Source: Owenia fusiformis (taxonomy: Eukaryota; Annelida; Polychaeta; Sabellida; Oweniidae). Taken from it: a DNA stretch of 51,807 nucleotides. The position numbers were made by a program, and so were the translations under genes. Shown here in pieces: positions 1-9,337 of this stretch. The notes under the pieces were generated by a model. It was not told where the DNA came from. It searched no databases and saw only the letters and a list, made by a program, of their open reading frames with translations. How positions within the stretch are numbered: the first letter of the stretch is position 1; the number at the start of each line of letters is the position of its first letter. The stretch lies in NCBI GenBank assembly GCA_903813345.2, contig CAIIXF020000803.1:1-51807 (forward strand), given 5' to 3'.

Positions 1-430
1 CATTATAAATTCAAGGCATCTGCAAATTCGCTAAACAATTTTGGCGAACTGCGTGCACCAAACAGTAGAACTAAGTCAATGTAATATGTCGTGACGTTCT
101 CGCCCGTGATGTCATTTCGTGTTTCCCACGTTGTTCCAAGGAGTTCCCAATCAGATTTAGTACTGGAATAAAAACGCGCAGCTAAATCAAAGCTTGCTCA
201 TTAGCGCTGATCTTCCACATTGTTTCACTAAATTAATTGCAGTATCGATACTTATGTAATGGCATCCATATTCTTTGGAAATAAATTCATTCACGGATTT
301 CCCTGGGGGCCATGAGAGTCGTGTATAATGCGATAAATGTGTAGGGTTCGAGTGCTTTTTTGCATATGCAACCATCGGAGATCCGACGTACTTTCACACG
401 GTATAGAACTGAATGCTACTACAACATTTT
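1..430 (-). pseudogene. Reverse transcriptase start of the DIRS-like element, frameshifted
   Basis: On the minus strand, 375-187 encodes LSWPPGKSVNEFISKEYG and then a YISIDTAINLVKQCG motif ending at MSKL. This is the fingers-to-palm entry of an RT, where 'MSK.D' carries the first catalytic Asp. A one-base shift at about 187 puts the next part in another phase. That part has SDWELLG, a LFGARSSPKLF motif and FADAL, typical of the segment just before the YXDD box. The YXDD box would be off the left edge. Dead copy. Confidence 0.7.
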
Positions 431-479
431 TGTCGGGGTGATTTCTTAAGCCATGGGTTAAGCTATTGGGCAAATGGTT

Positions 480-1080
480 TGTAGGGCTTAATTTCCTCCA
501 ATGCACTTTTTACATTTGTATTTTGGGATATCACTTGCCCACAACCTTGGCATTTGTGAATTCTGAAGCACCTGTGATCCAATTTACATTCTCCATGTTG
601 ATATCTATTGCAGATTCGTTTTTAATCTTATCCTTGCTGTATGTTGTTGTTGTCGTAGGGGACGCCCCGACGACGTCGCCACCGTGGTCCCCGCTTGAAA
701 GGCAATTGGAGACCTTACGATCTCCTGCACAGCGATAACATTTGATGATGTGCTGCTTCACAGCTGTCGAGTCGAAACGTTGTCACGTATAGTTTGTGTC
801 GATATCCCAAATTGTTGACTTTTTGTTTGTGATAATTTGCTTCTATATTTGACGTCATAGGCGTTGACGGCGTTCCAATTGAACTTGGCGTCGGCTTCTT
901 GGATTATATTTCGTATGTACATAATCCAGGATAGGTGTGTGGTGCATTTGTAGAATGATAGCCTCGAAATATTCAGGCGCTCAGCATTGGGAGAAAGGAC
1001 CTTATACACCCTCCATTGGGATCTCCCCATGGGAAAAAAATAATTCATTTGATTTTCAAAATGAGTATTCTGCTTCAATT
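480..1080 (-). pseudogene. Gag-like ORF1, C-terminal half with zinc knuckle, frameshifted
   Basis: From 1078 downward the minus strand reads a helical segment ending in NAVNAYDVKYR, which matches the 'YD..FR' end of the DIRS ORF1 core. After a stop at 758 the frame is disturbed. Near 590-530 another phase shows a Cys/His knuckle (GECKLDHRC, then HKCQGCG), the usual C-terminal zinc finger of these proteins. The hairpin element at 1086-1202 separates this half from the N-terminal half. Broken and non-functional. Confidence 0.6.
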
Positions 1081-1085
1081 ATATA

Positions 1086-1202
1086 GCAGTTATGTCCCTA
1101 TCATTGAATATATGCCTGAGGTCTGTCACCAATATAGCCCGAGCTTGCGAGGGTTATATTACGACAGACCGAAGGCATATATTCAATGATACGACATACT
1201 GT
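1086..1202. repeat. Hairpin element (~115 bp, near-perfect palindrome)
   Basis: The left arm (ATCATTGAATATATGCCT, then GGTCTGTC and AATATAGCCC) is mirrored by the right arm (GGGTTATATTACGACAGACC, then AGGCATATATTCAATGAT). The loop is short and Cys/Gly-codon-like (CCGAGCTTGCGAGG). The arms extend outward through TATGTC/GACATA. It looks like a tiny MITE inserted in the DIRS-like element. A similar CTCGGCTAGCGAGG core appears at 51720-51735. Confidence 0.8.
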
Positions 1203-2019
1203 TGTATTACATACTTTATATCATGGCTACGTTATATCAATGACGCCACGTGTCTGTGTGCGAGTGAAATTAGGAAGAAATGAGACATGACGTCCCGATG
1301 ACGTCATAAGATTGTCATGGTAAAAGGTTTGGCGGCTATACAGGAATATATAGCCGACCTTCAGCTCCATTGACTTCAATACAAATGCTTCGCTGGGTAT
1401 GTAATACTTACATTTATATGCACACTGGTATCTTGTTGACCTATTCAGCACTGTATTGATGTATAGGCCACTTATTAGTGTCATAATTCAATCATGAAGT
1501 GTAGAGGCATAGATTCCAAACCAGGAAGTATTTTTGTGTCTGTTAAAATCCATTTACATCCTACGCATCCCTGCATCTTATCCAAATATGTTACTACATA
1601 ATGAAATATAATAGTATAATCTTTGGTTTTACAAACTTGTATGATATTTGATAAGTGTAAAAGTTGTTTTTGGAGCATTTTTCTATAGCCATTTTGTAGG
1701 GAAAAAATGATGAAAAAATGTACAATCTTTTAATTTAAGTATGACCTGAATCGATTGCAAACTTCATATTTGCACATTTGATGAGATAAACCATTTGTGT
1801 CGTATTGTGAAATTATTAAGTTTGCAATCGATTCAGGTCATAGTGTATTTGGTATTTCTGTGATATCAATGGAAACCAATGGCCTCAATTGGGATCTGCT
1901 GATATCCTCATGTTAAGTCAATGGTGCACAGCCCCATGTAAGTCAATACAGCCTTACTGAACGAAATGATCCCTATCTCAGCTTATGTGTGTCCGAGCAC
2001 TTTAATATTTTCCAAGTAT
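1203..2019. other. Non-coding interruption of the DIRS-like element
   Basis: No recognisable gene. It separates the two Gag-like halves and holds one strong inverted repeat (1740-1842). It may be inserted DNA or too-decayed element sequence. Confidence 0.5.
1740..1842. repeat. Perfect 25-bp inverted repeat (hairpin)
   Basis: ATGACCTGAATCGATTGCAA at 1741-1760, with its flanking bases 1740-1764, recurs exactly as the reverse complement at 1818-1842. The spacer is 53 bp. Arms without a mismatch suggest a young foldback element or a recently formed inverted duplication. Confidence 0.85.
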
Positions 2020-2714
2020 TATATGACATTTTATTCTTCATGTTACACCTACGAATGATACAGTTTGACCATAGGGATATTGGCCAATAATTGCACCTTG
2101 TCCCTTTTCAATTATTGATTTTTCTGGTTTGTTTTTGTCGCAGTTGGCCATTTCAAGTGACAATATCGGATCGGGATTTACATGATGGTCGTGCAGTAAA
2201 TTGGCGCGGTAAAATGTCAATCATTTGAACAAACTCACCGTTCTTTATGGTTTTGATGACTTTTTCTGGAATCGGGACGTTAAACACGTTTGTCGTGTCA
2301 TGTGTTCCTATTGCCGTATCGGGGATGGAGTTCTGTTCCCCGGCTGATGTTTGATCCACGGCGGTCGATCTTTGTTCATGGGTGTGGCTTGTCGCTGAGT
2401 TTGAATTTTTATCTCCCCCAATTCTTTTGTTATGTGCACAACTTGTTCCCACATGTTATTTTGTTCGACTTGCAAGTCCTTGTAACCGCAACTAGTCCAG
2501 ATATCTGTTGGGACACTTCCATCATAGCAAGTTGCCATCCTGGAATGTCTTGTTTTGTATCGGCCGTGGAAACCGGTTATGGGCGTGGCAGCTCGGCCTC
2601 GGCTTTCACGTCTAAATTTGAACATTTTGGTCCTATGGGACCTTTATGTCCACGAACTAGCTCCTTGCAATGTGTGCAGCGTCTACCTTGTTCTTGTGTG
2701 TCTTGTAAAGCCAT
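2020..2714 (-). pseudogene. Gag-like ORF1, N-terminal half, frameshifted
   Basis: The likely original start is the ATG at 2714 (minus), giving MALQDTQEQGRRCTHCKELV, followed by an H...C pair, so a C-x2-C...H...C zinc-binding motif is visible. The frame is lost and regained at least three times (near 2600, 2430 and 2200). It then runs through a segment with VPIPEKVIKTIKNGEF and MIDILPRQF, which resembles the conserved motif preceding the capsid-like part of DIRS ORF1. It stops being recognisable near 2020. The breaks show it is non-functional. Confidence 0.6.
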
Positions 2715-2914
2715 AATTTGTAATAAATAATTAAACGTATAAAATTGACTATATAAAATCCGAAACGTCCTGCTCAATCGATCATATTTTGATTGAATGA
2801 ATTCAATGAAATGAAATGAAAGTAATCAGCAATAAAACTTCTTACATGTAACATGTGTGAACATTTTAAGTAAATCATTTGGTTTTCCTGAAATCGCAAT
2901 GACAAGACTTATCT

Positions 2915-3740
2915 AGTGATTCCTAGTTGCACCAAACACAAACACCTGGGCTTAGTACTTGATCAAAATCTAAACTTTAATTCCATGTTGACCAACTCAT
3001 AGAGAGAGTAATCTCTCTCATGAGACCATTGAAAAAGTTAACTAAATGCTAAACAGTAAATACCTAGAGAATATATATAATTCATTTATACTACCACATT
3101 TCGACTACTGTGATACAATATATGATAAAGCATCAACTCAAAACTATTAACATTGGATAGACTTCATTATCAAGCAGCTTGCCATGTGTCAGGAGCAATA
3201 CACGGTTCAACACATCGAAAGTTTTATCATTACTCAACTGGAAAACGTTAGCTTCCAGAGAGAAGAACATCTTAAAATTTTTGCTTACAAGGCTAGATAC
3301 CATTGTTTCCCTCCTTTCATTTGTGATTTAGTTAGTTCATACGAGAATATTCCAAATCGGCCCCTAAGACAAACAAGGCATTATAGAATACCTTTTCCAA
3401 TCAGTAATTCGTTCAAAAGTCAACCATTATCAGGGCTATGACCCTGTGGGATGACATACCATATGAGACAGGAAAGGCCAACCAATATCTAGATTTAAAA
3501 GGTTAGTAAGAGGAAATATGAGCCCTGACTCCAGAGTATCCTCTACTAAAATGAATATGACAAATGCCAAGGAAAATTGAAATTCTGTTCAATAGATTTA
3601 GAGCTGGACTGATTCTAAAAGCACATTTATATTCCCATAACTTTGTGACAGTAAATGACCCTTTCTGCGTATGTCGTGACATACACAAACAACGCATCAC
3701 TTTTTATTAAACTGCCCTCTGCTGCAACAAGAAAGATGCA
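2915..3740 (+). pseudogene. LINE ORF2 C-terminal fragment (RT thumb to zinc-binding tail)
   Basis: The longest clean piece is 3184-3441 (85 residues, including REEHLKIFAYKARYH and RPLRQTRHYRIPF). It is preceded and followed by matching pieces in other phases, with stops and frameshifts between them. The catalytic part of the RT and the endonuclease are absent, so it cannot be active. Confidence 0.75.
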
Positions 3741-4099
3741 CTCTCCTAGCAGGACTAAAAACCTTAGGATTTTTCAATCGTTTCAAAATTTAAACTCTCA
3801 TGAAAAAATCAATTTTTATTATTGGAGACAGAAATCTCACTGTAACTGATAATGAACAAATTATTCATATAGTAGCCATTACATCTGCCAGGCTCTGAGA
3901 TTTTAGATTAACCCCCCCCCCCCCCCCTGAAAGCCTCTAACATTCCTGCCATTAATATTATGTACCTTATCTATTGTATTTTCATTGTTTCCATTTTTAT
4001 ATGTTTTGTATATTGCCGACAATGTTGAAAAACGTAGGCAATAATATTGTAATGTATTTTATGTTATATTTGGAATAAATGAGAAATGAAAAAAAAAAA
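2915..4099 (+). mobile_element. 5'-truncated non-LTR retrotransposon (CR1/Jockey-like LINE)
   Basis: It is flanked by an 11-bp target-site duplication AAGACTTATCT (2904-2914 and about 4098-4108). It ends with AATAAA at 4074-4079 and an A-tail at 4089-4099. The interior reads, with frameshifts, as the C-terminal part of a LINE ORF2. It starts at a 'LGLVLDQNLNF' motif and passes LDRLHYQAACHVSG and WDDIPYE. Near 3660-3740 it shows a C-x-C...H...C cluster like the zinc-binding tail of these proteins. Truncated at the 5' end on insertion, as is usual for LINEs. Confidence 0.88.
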
Positions 4100-4108
4100 G
4101 ACTTATCT
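4098..4108. repeat. Target-site duplication (right copy) of the 2915-4099 LINE
   Basis: AAGACTTATCT matches 2904-2914. The first A bases merge with the poly(A) tail, so the exact left edge is ambiguous. Confidence 0.85.
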
Positions 4109-5019
4109 TAATCACCTCTAGAACTTCTTACAATGTAACATGTCTGAAAATTGAAGTAAATCTATTAGGTGGTTTTCCTGGAATCGTGATGACAAGAAAG
4201 TGAGACTTCAGAATGCCACCTTGTCTAATCCCATTTTAGTGCCTCTTGCCCCTGTTTATATCAATATAAAAGATAGCATACCATGTAACCTACAATGTAA
4301 CATGTGTAAAAATTTCAAGAAAATCAGTAAAGTGGTTTTCCTGGAATCACATTGACAAGTTTTATCAAAAAACTTCCAAGATGGCCACCAGAATGCAATG
4401 GCCACCAAAAAATAATGAGGTCTTGGACTTTTTACCATATAACATATGTGAACATTTGAAGTACATTTGTTGTCAAGTGGTTTTTGGAATCGCGATGACA
4501 ATATTTATCTAAAATTCCAAAATGGCCGCCAGAATGCAAGATGGCCGCTGGAAGTTAATCAGCTCTAGAACTTCTTACCATGTAACATGTGTGAATTTGA
4601 AGTAAATCCATCCGGTGGTTTTCCTGGAATTGTGATGACAAGAAAGTGAGACTTCAGAATGCCACCTGTCTACCCATTTTTGCTGCTTTTGCCCCTGTTT
4701 TATCAATATATATTCTATATATTTCTTGAGGAACATTTGAAGTACATATGTTAAGTGTTTTTTCTGGAATCGCGATGACAATATTTATCTTAAAAAATCC
4801 AAGATGGCCACCAGATGCAAGATGGCCGCCGGAAAGTTAATCAGCTCTAGAACTTCTTACCATGTAACATGTGTGTAATTTGAAGTAAATCCATCCGGTG
4901 GTTTTCCTGGAGTCGTGATGACAAGAAAGTGAGACTTCAAATGCAACCTTGTCTAATATAACCCCATTTTGGTGCTTTTTGCCCCTGTTTCTATCAATAT
5001 AAGAGTGTTTACCTCATGA

Positions 5020-5215
5020 GGGAAGTCTGTTCTATCAAACGGTACAATAATTTTTTGTGGGAAAGTACCGGACAACAAAACTTGTTTTCAGAGGGACCAG
5101 ATCAGGGACTATTCTAGTCTAGTACCTGTTCTAACATATCAATATATTCTTGTCAGCATGGATCCCATGCAGAACTGGCATATTCTAAATTAGGCCGGAC
5201 AATAAATATAGTCCT
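5020..5215 (-). pseudogene. LINE ORF2 fragment
   Basis: The minus strand encodes VRPNLEYASSAWDP at about 5200-5158, the conserved motif after the RT core of CR1/Jockey-type LINEs. Weaker downstream coding similarity runs to about 5020. It is interrupted by stops. The sequence between here and 5420 shows nothing further. Confidence 0.65.
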
Positions 5216-5430
5216 GCGTAAGGACACTAGCGGTACCGTTAGTGATTTGGTTTTCTGTATAAAAAGTCATTTTTCTCCTTCCCTACCCCATTGGAGCGCT
5301 ATCTGGCGTTTGGAGAGTGAATCGGGACTAAATATTTATAGGGTAGGTCCTAGTTTATCTGAAAACATGTCAAAGTTCAGTGGGAAATCCATCTCATTTT
5401 AAACTGGCGGCGGAGTGATTTTGACCTTGG

Positions 5431-5690
5431 TTTTTTTTTTCATCAAGAGATTTTATTGCCATTAATCATTAAAAGTACATATCATACATGAGGGACCCAA
5501 TCGCCAGTGGCATTATAGGTGTCCCTCAATGTAGTAATTACAATTTGTAAACATGGTTTTAATACACAATTATATATTAGAAAAAATAGAAAAGAAAGCA
5601 TCTGCTTTTAATTGGAGTGTGGGGGGGCTGCTGCCTCTGCCTATAGGGTCCTGGAAACAAAGATATAGTAGTATGAGTAGGGAAAAGAGG
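5431..5690 (-). mobile_element. 5'-truncated LINE tail with 11-bp target-site duplication
   Basis: TTTGACCTTGG occurs at 5420-5430 and again at 5691-5701, exactly flanking the element. On the minus strand the element ends in GGCAATAAAATCTCTTGATG followed by an A10 tail (T-run at 5431-5440). The interior has a short stem (TGAGGGAC...GTCCCTCA), a common form in LINE 3' UTRs. Only 260 bp of the 3' end was inserted. Confidence 0.88.
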
Positions 5691-5701
5691 TTTGACCTTG
5701 G

Positions 5702-6164
5702 TGATTTTACAAGAATTCTCTGAGAAATATGACGATAGAGAGGGTTAGTTTCTTCAAGTTCATTTATCTCAAAATTCGGTGGACAACCCATGGTAAGATT
5801 GTTATAGCAGGCTAGGCGAGTCTCTCCCGAACACTGTGGTATAGGCTTAGATACTAGTCGTTAATAGATACATACAGGTAAAATGTTATAATGGCCACCT
5901 ATGAAAAACTCTTCTGGAGTCTCAGCCTTATATGCCTGAAGCCTTATCACGCGCTCGTCGCAAGATTTGCGTCTGCGTTGCGTTTGCGTAAGCGCAACTC
6001 CTAAGTTGCGTCTTATGACGCAGGTCGAAACTTAAGTGGTAGTTAACTACATGCGATCGCAAAATGTAGAATTCCAACTGTGTCATGATTTGGGGACAGA
6101 AAATATTGACATTTCAAAAGTAACGCTTTTTCTTCTCTTTTACAAGTAACAATTCGAAGATTTT
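5702..6164. other. Intergenic, no gene seen
   Basis: No open frame of note. 5940-6030 is locally rich in GCG/TGCG steps (TTGCGTCTGCGTTGCG, GCGTAAGCGC), unlike its AT-rich surroundings. The cause is unknown. Confidence 0.5.
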
Positions 6165-6900
6165 AAATCACGTTACTTTGCATTTAACACGTTACTTTAT
6201 TGGACTTTGACTTGTCTCCATTATAAATGAATGCTTTTTTATGTATGCATATTCAGAACACGTTACTTTGCCATTAAAACGTACATGTAACTTTACTGGA
6301 CTTTAACTTTTCTCCACGACGAATGAATGAATTTTTTATGTAGGTATTTTCAAAACAAGTTACTTTGCCATAAAAGCGTAACTTTATTGGATTTTAACTT
6401 TTCTCCATGAGGAATGCATGAATTTTTTTGTAGGCGCTTTCAAAACACGTTACTTTGCTTAAAAACGTAACTTTATTTTAACTTTATCCACGAAGAATGG
6501 ATTAGTTTTTATGTAGGCATTTTCAAAACACGTTACTTCGCCTTAAACACGTAACTTTATGGACTTTAACTTTTATCCACGAAGAATGGATGAGTTTTAT
6601 GTAGGCATTTTCAAAACACGTCACTTTACCTTAAAACGTGTGTAACTTTATTGGACTTTAACGTTCTCCATGAAGAATGGATGAATTTTTATGTAACCTT
6701 TCATAACACGTTACTTTGCCTTAAAACGTAACTTTATTGGACTTTAATTTTCTTCAAGAAAAATGGATGATTTAATGTAGACATTTTCGAAACACGTTAC
6801 TTTGTCATAAAAATGTAATTTTATTTGACTTTAACTTTATCCACGAAGAATGAATGCGTTTTTATGTAGACATTTTCAATAAATGTTATGTTCACGTTAT
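6165..6900. repeat. Minisatellite, ~89-bp unit, about 8 copies
   Basis: Each unit carries CACGTTACTTTGCCTTAAAA, CGTAACTTTATTGGACTTTA, a CTCCACGAAGAATG motif and TTATGTAGGCATTTTCAAAA. Copies differ by about 10-20 percent plus small indels, so the array is not newly made. Confidence 0.88.
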
Positions 6901-7900
6901 TTTAATGTTTATGTTTATGTGATTCAAACGTTGTATAAATAGAACGCAATATTCACACTAGCATGCATTTAATGTCTAGCGTCGTGAAATTCGAACATGA
7001 TGTGTACTAGCATTCGATTACAGCAATTTCTCGGCGTTGTTCATTGGTCAATCTCAACAGACCACCGTATGTCTGATCACGTGGTTACATCCTTATGAGC
7101 ATTCATTATACAAATAAGAGGAATTTTCGAATTTGAAAATGGAGATACGTAAATAACACAGTATATCACAAAAATGCTGTTATTTGCCGTTGTTGTAGAC
7201 AAATGAATAAGCAGAGTCCGGATTATTATGCCAGCATAATGCTCGTTTGGATGATTTCATAAGTGGACAACCTTAGCCACGTTGTAAGAAGTGGAAAAAC
7301 AAGCAAGATGGAAAAGTACCAGTATGGAACTAACAAAAGTTTTAAACTATTACACGTGTCTAAAAGCATGCAGTAGTTCAGACGAAAGAAATTAAGAAAT
7401 ATAGGTAAAAACACAAACTACAAAAGTACGAATGGTGGTGTCATGCAGCACAACGACAACGGTACGGATATTTTCTATGTTGGGTATTCTTTCCGAACAA
7501 CATTTTTGAAAAAAATGCTATACTGTTACTGCTCATGTTATTCCCTGGTACAAAATAAAGTAGAAAGTATGAAGGCATGCTTTTTTCGGAAAAGTATCTT
7601 TGCAATGTCTTTTTTAGTAACCTGGTAGCAGGTAATTGGCAACTCCATGAAATGCTAAAATCTCAAGAAAAATCATTCATGAAAATGACCACCTTTACAA
7701 TTTTCTAAATCTCTACTCAAGGCTTCTCAATAATACTGGATTTCAATTGACCACTTATAGTCGGTTTATACTAGGTTTACTTAGAGAAGACAATGTAATG
7801 CTACGTTCCTAAAAAGCAAGGCAATACACACACGTCTTCATACTTTATTTATTTTGTTCCAGAAAATAGCAAAAATGTTGCTCGGAAAGAAGGGTTTTCG
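6901..7900. other. Intergenic, no gene seen
   Basis: AT-rich. 7040-7095 contains ATTGGTCAAT (CCAAT-like) and CACGTGG (E-box-like) within 50 bp, but there is no convincing transcript start or coding sequence downstream. Short open frames (for example 7443-7628) show no recognisable features. Confidence 0.5.
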
Positions 7901-7942
7901 GAAAAGACCGACCCCACCGACCACCGACCGGTCGGTGTTTTC
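7901..7942. repeat. Minimal palindromic element, 'AAAAGACCGACC' family
   Basis: GGAAAAGACCGACC... is followed almost at once by its inverted end GGTCGGTGTTTTCC. It looks like a copy of the family at 8907-8996 with the interior lost. Confidence 0.65.
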
Positions 7943-8003
7943 CACTGGTAGCCTCAAAACAGGGTTTGAAGAAAATGTGTAAAAGACCGACCATATCATG
8001 CTT

Positions 8004-8176
8004 GCCCGTAGCCAGCTTTTACCAAGGGGGAGCTTTTTTCCAGGGGGGAGCTTTTTCACAATTTTTGCTAAAAATCATGCGAAAAATTCTCAGAATGGTG
8101 AAAAACTGCATGATTTTGAAAGAATTTCTGGCCAGGGGGAGCTTCCGCTCCTCCAGCTCCCCCTCTGGCTACGGGC
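8004..8176. mobile_element. Small TIR element with GCCCGTAGCCAG ends
   Basis: GCCCGTAGCCAG (8004-8015) is inverted as CTGGCTACGGGC (8165-8176). The inside holds several GGGGGAGCTT runs and a GGTGAAAAACTGCATGATTT segment. A related segment recurs at 31430-31480 and 34820-34870. GTAAAAGACCGAMCATAT flanks it on both sides (7979-7996 and 8183-8200, one mismatch), either a long target duplication or nested family sequence. Too short to encode a transposase. Confidence 0.65.
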
Positions 8177-8200
8177 CTGTCATGTAAAAGACCGAACATA

Positions 8201-8906
8201 TTTGTAGCCTTAGAATATTAATAATTTGATTTTGAATGTCAATCGTGGGACTAGGCAACGTTTTTTTACCGATTTTGTACCTTGCAACGAATGGCAAGCA
8301 AACAAATTGTCATGACCGTCTCCTCTCGATTAATTGCCCTGCCAGGTCCTAACCTATCATTAACCAACCTATCGTTTCTACGGGAATCTATCCTAATTTT
8401 TTACTGAAATTTAACAATTTCGAAACAAAAATGATTTGCTATATCGTCATAGCCAACTGAATACTGAACACGATATAATGTTACATGCGTTCTCTTATCG
8501 GGATTAAAAGTGACTTACCATTTCAGTACACCATTAGAAAGCTTTTTTTGTCATATCAAATGTAGTTTTTACCAGTTGACGTTAACAACTGAGAATCAAA
8601 CATAACGTTACGACGTCAACATCGACGATGTTTGTGTGTTTTTGTTATTGCGTTTCATATGAATGAAGAATGACTTAATGCAATGTTACGTGCGTTTTTT
8701 TCCAAAGTGACTAACCAGGATGAAATTGGTCTTTTAACAACTGAAACATCACTTAAAATATGACATTACACACCACGACGATGTAACGTTTTCATCGTGA
8801 TTTGAAATGATAATTATACGTTTTTAAATCACGACCTAGTAAAGGTACTATAGTCATTGGATTCCCAGTTTTAGTTTTACTTCTAATTTTGCATTTTTCA
8901 TCTTTA
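8201..8906. other. Intergenic; faint direct duplication
   Basis: Segments near 8465-8530 and 8670-8730 resemble each other (AATGTTACATGCGTT versus AATGTTACGTGCGTT, then AGTGACTTACC versus AGTGACTAACC). No gene seen. Confidence 0.45.
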
Positions 8907-8996
8907 TGTAAAAGACCGTCAGCCGACCACCGACCACATGTACCCAACTGTGGAGAGTGACTGGTCGTGGTCGGTGGTCGGCGGTCGGTGTTTTAC
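8907..8996. repeat. Palindromic element, 'GTAAAAGACCG' family
   Basis: The left arm GTAAAAGACCGTCAGCCGAC (then CACCGACCAC) is mirrored by a right arm ending GGCGGTCGGTGTTTTAC. There are about three mismatches over 30 bp and a ~30-bp centre. GC-rich against an AT-rich background. Confidence 0.75.
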
Positions 8997-9122
8997 GAAA
9001 ACCCTGGAAAGAATAACCTAAGGCCAGGGTGCATATTGGGAAATTTTCTGCATTCCTCAATTGAGTCACATGTTATTTTTCAAACAAGAATAACTCCTTC
9101 CTCACATATTGTCTACATTTTC

Positions 9123-9331
9123 AGGTTTGCACAAAGAGTGCACTAATGTACCTAGAAAAGCCTTGTGAGATTTATTTTGTAAAAATGTATAAAAAACGAG
9201 AAATTCAGTGAAAAAAAATTGTAAAATCTTCTGAATTTTTTCACTGAATTTTCTTGTTTTTATATACTTTTTCAAAACATTATTTTCACAAGTCTTTTCT
9301 AGGCAAATAAGTGCACTCATTCTGCAAACTG
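9123..9331. repeat. Long hairpin (arms ~95 bp), MITE-like
   Basis: GAGTGCACTAATGTACCTAG...TTCAGTGAAAAAAA is mirrored by TTTTTTCACTGAA...CTAGGCAAATAAGTGCACTC. The arms are about 80-85 percent identical, with a centre of about ten bases. It ends directly before the macrosatellite begins. Confidence 0.8.
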
Positions 9332-9337
9332 GAAGAT

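Larger units (their letters stand above)
1..2790 (-). mobile_element. Decayed DIRS-like retrotransposon (continues past the left edge)
   Basis: Read on the minus strand, several short frames follow the order expected of a DIRS-type element. First comes an N-terminal Cys/His motif, then a Gag-like region, a zinc knuckle and the start of a reverse transcriptase. The frames lie in different phases and contain stops, so the copy is dead. DIRS is favoured over Gypsy because of the style of the RT start (SVNEFISKEYG, then a YISIDTAINL motif) and the HKGPIG zinc motif, both of which I associate with DIRS-like elements of aquatic animals. No tyrosine recombinase is in the window; it would lie beyond position 1. 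Family assignment is from memory of motifs, not a search. Confidence 0.7.
2839..5015. repeat. Tandem repeat with 'CATGTAACATGTGTGAA' and 'AAGATGGCC' motifs
   Basis: Repeats of a composite unit begin near 2845, 4129, 4290, 4430, 4575, 4730 and 4855. Each carries CATGTAACATGTGTG, then GGTGGTTTTCCTGGAATCG, GATGACAAG, and in several copies AAGATGGCCGCC-like doublets and a CCCCTGTTT tail. The array is interrupted by the LINE at 2915-4099. No coding capacity seen. Confidence 0.75.

Noticed and set aside
7030-7110. CCAAT-like and E-box-like motifs as a promoter
   Set aside because: No TATA, no open frame or exon downstream within 1 kb; such short motifs are expected by chance.
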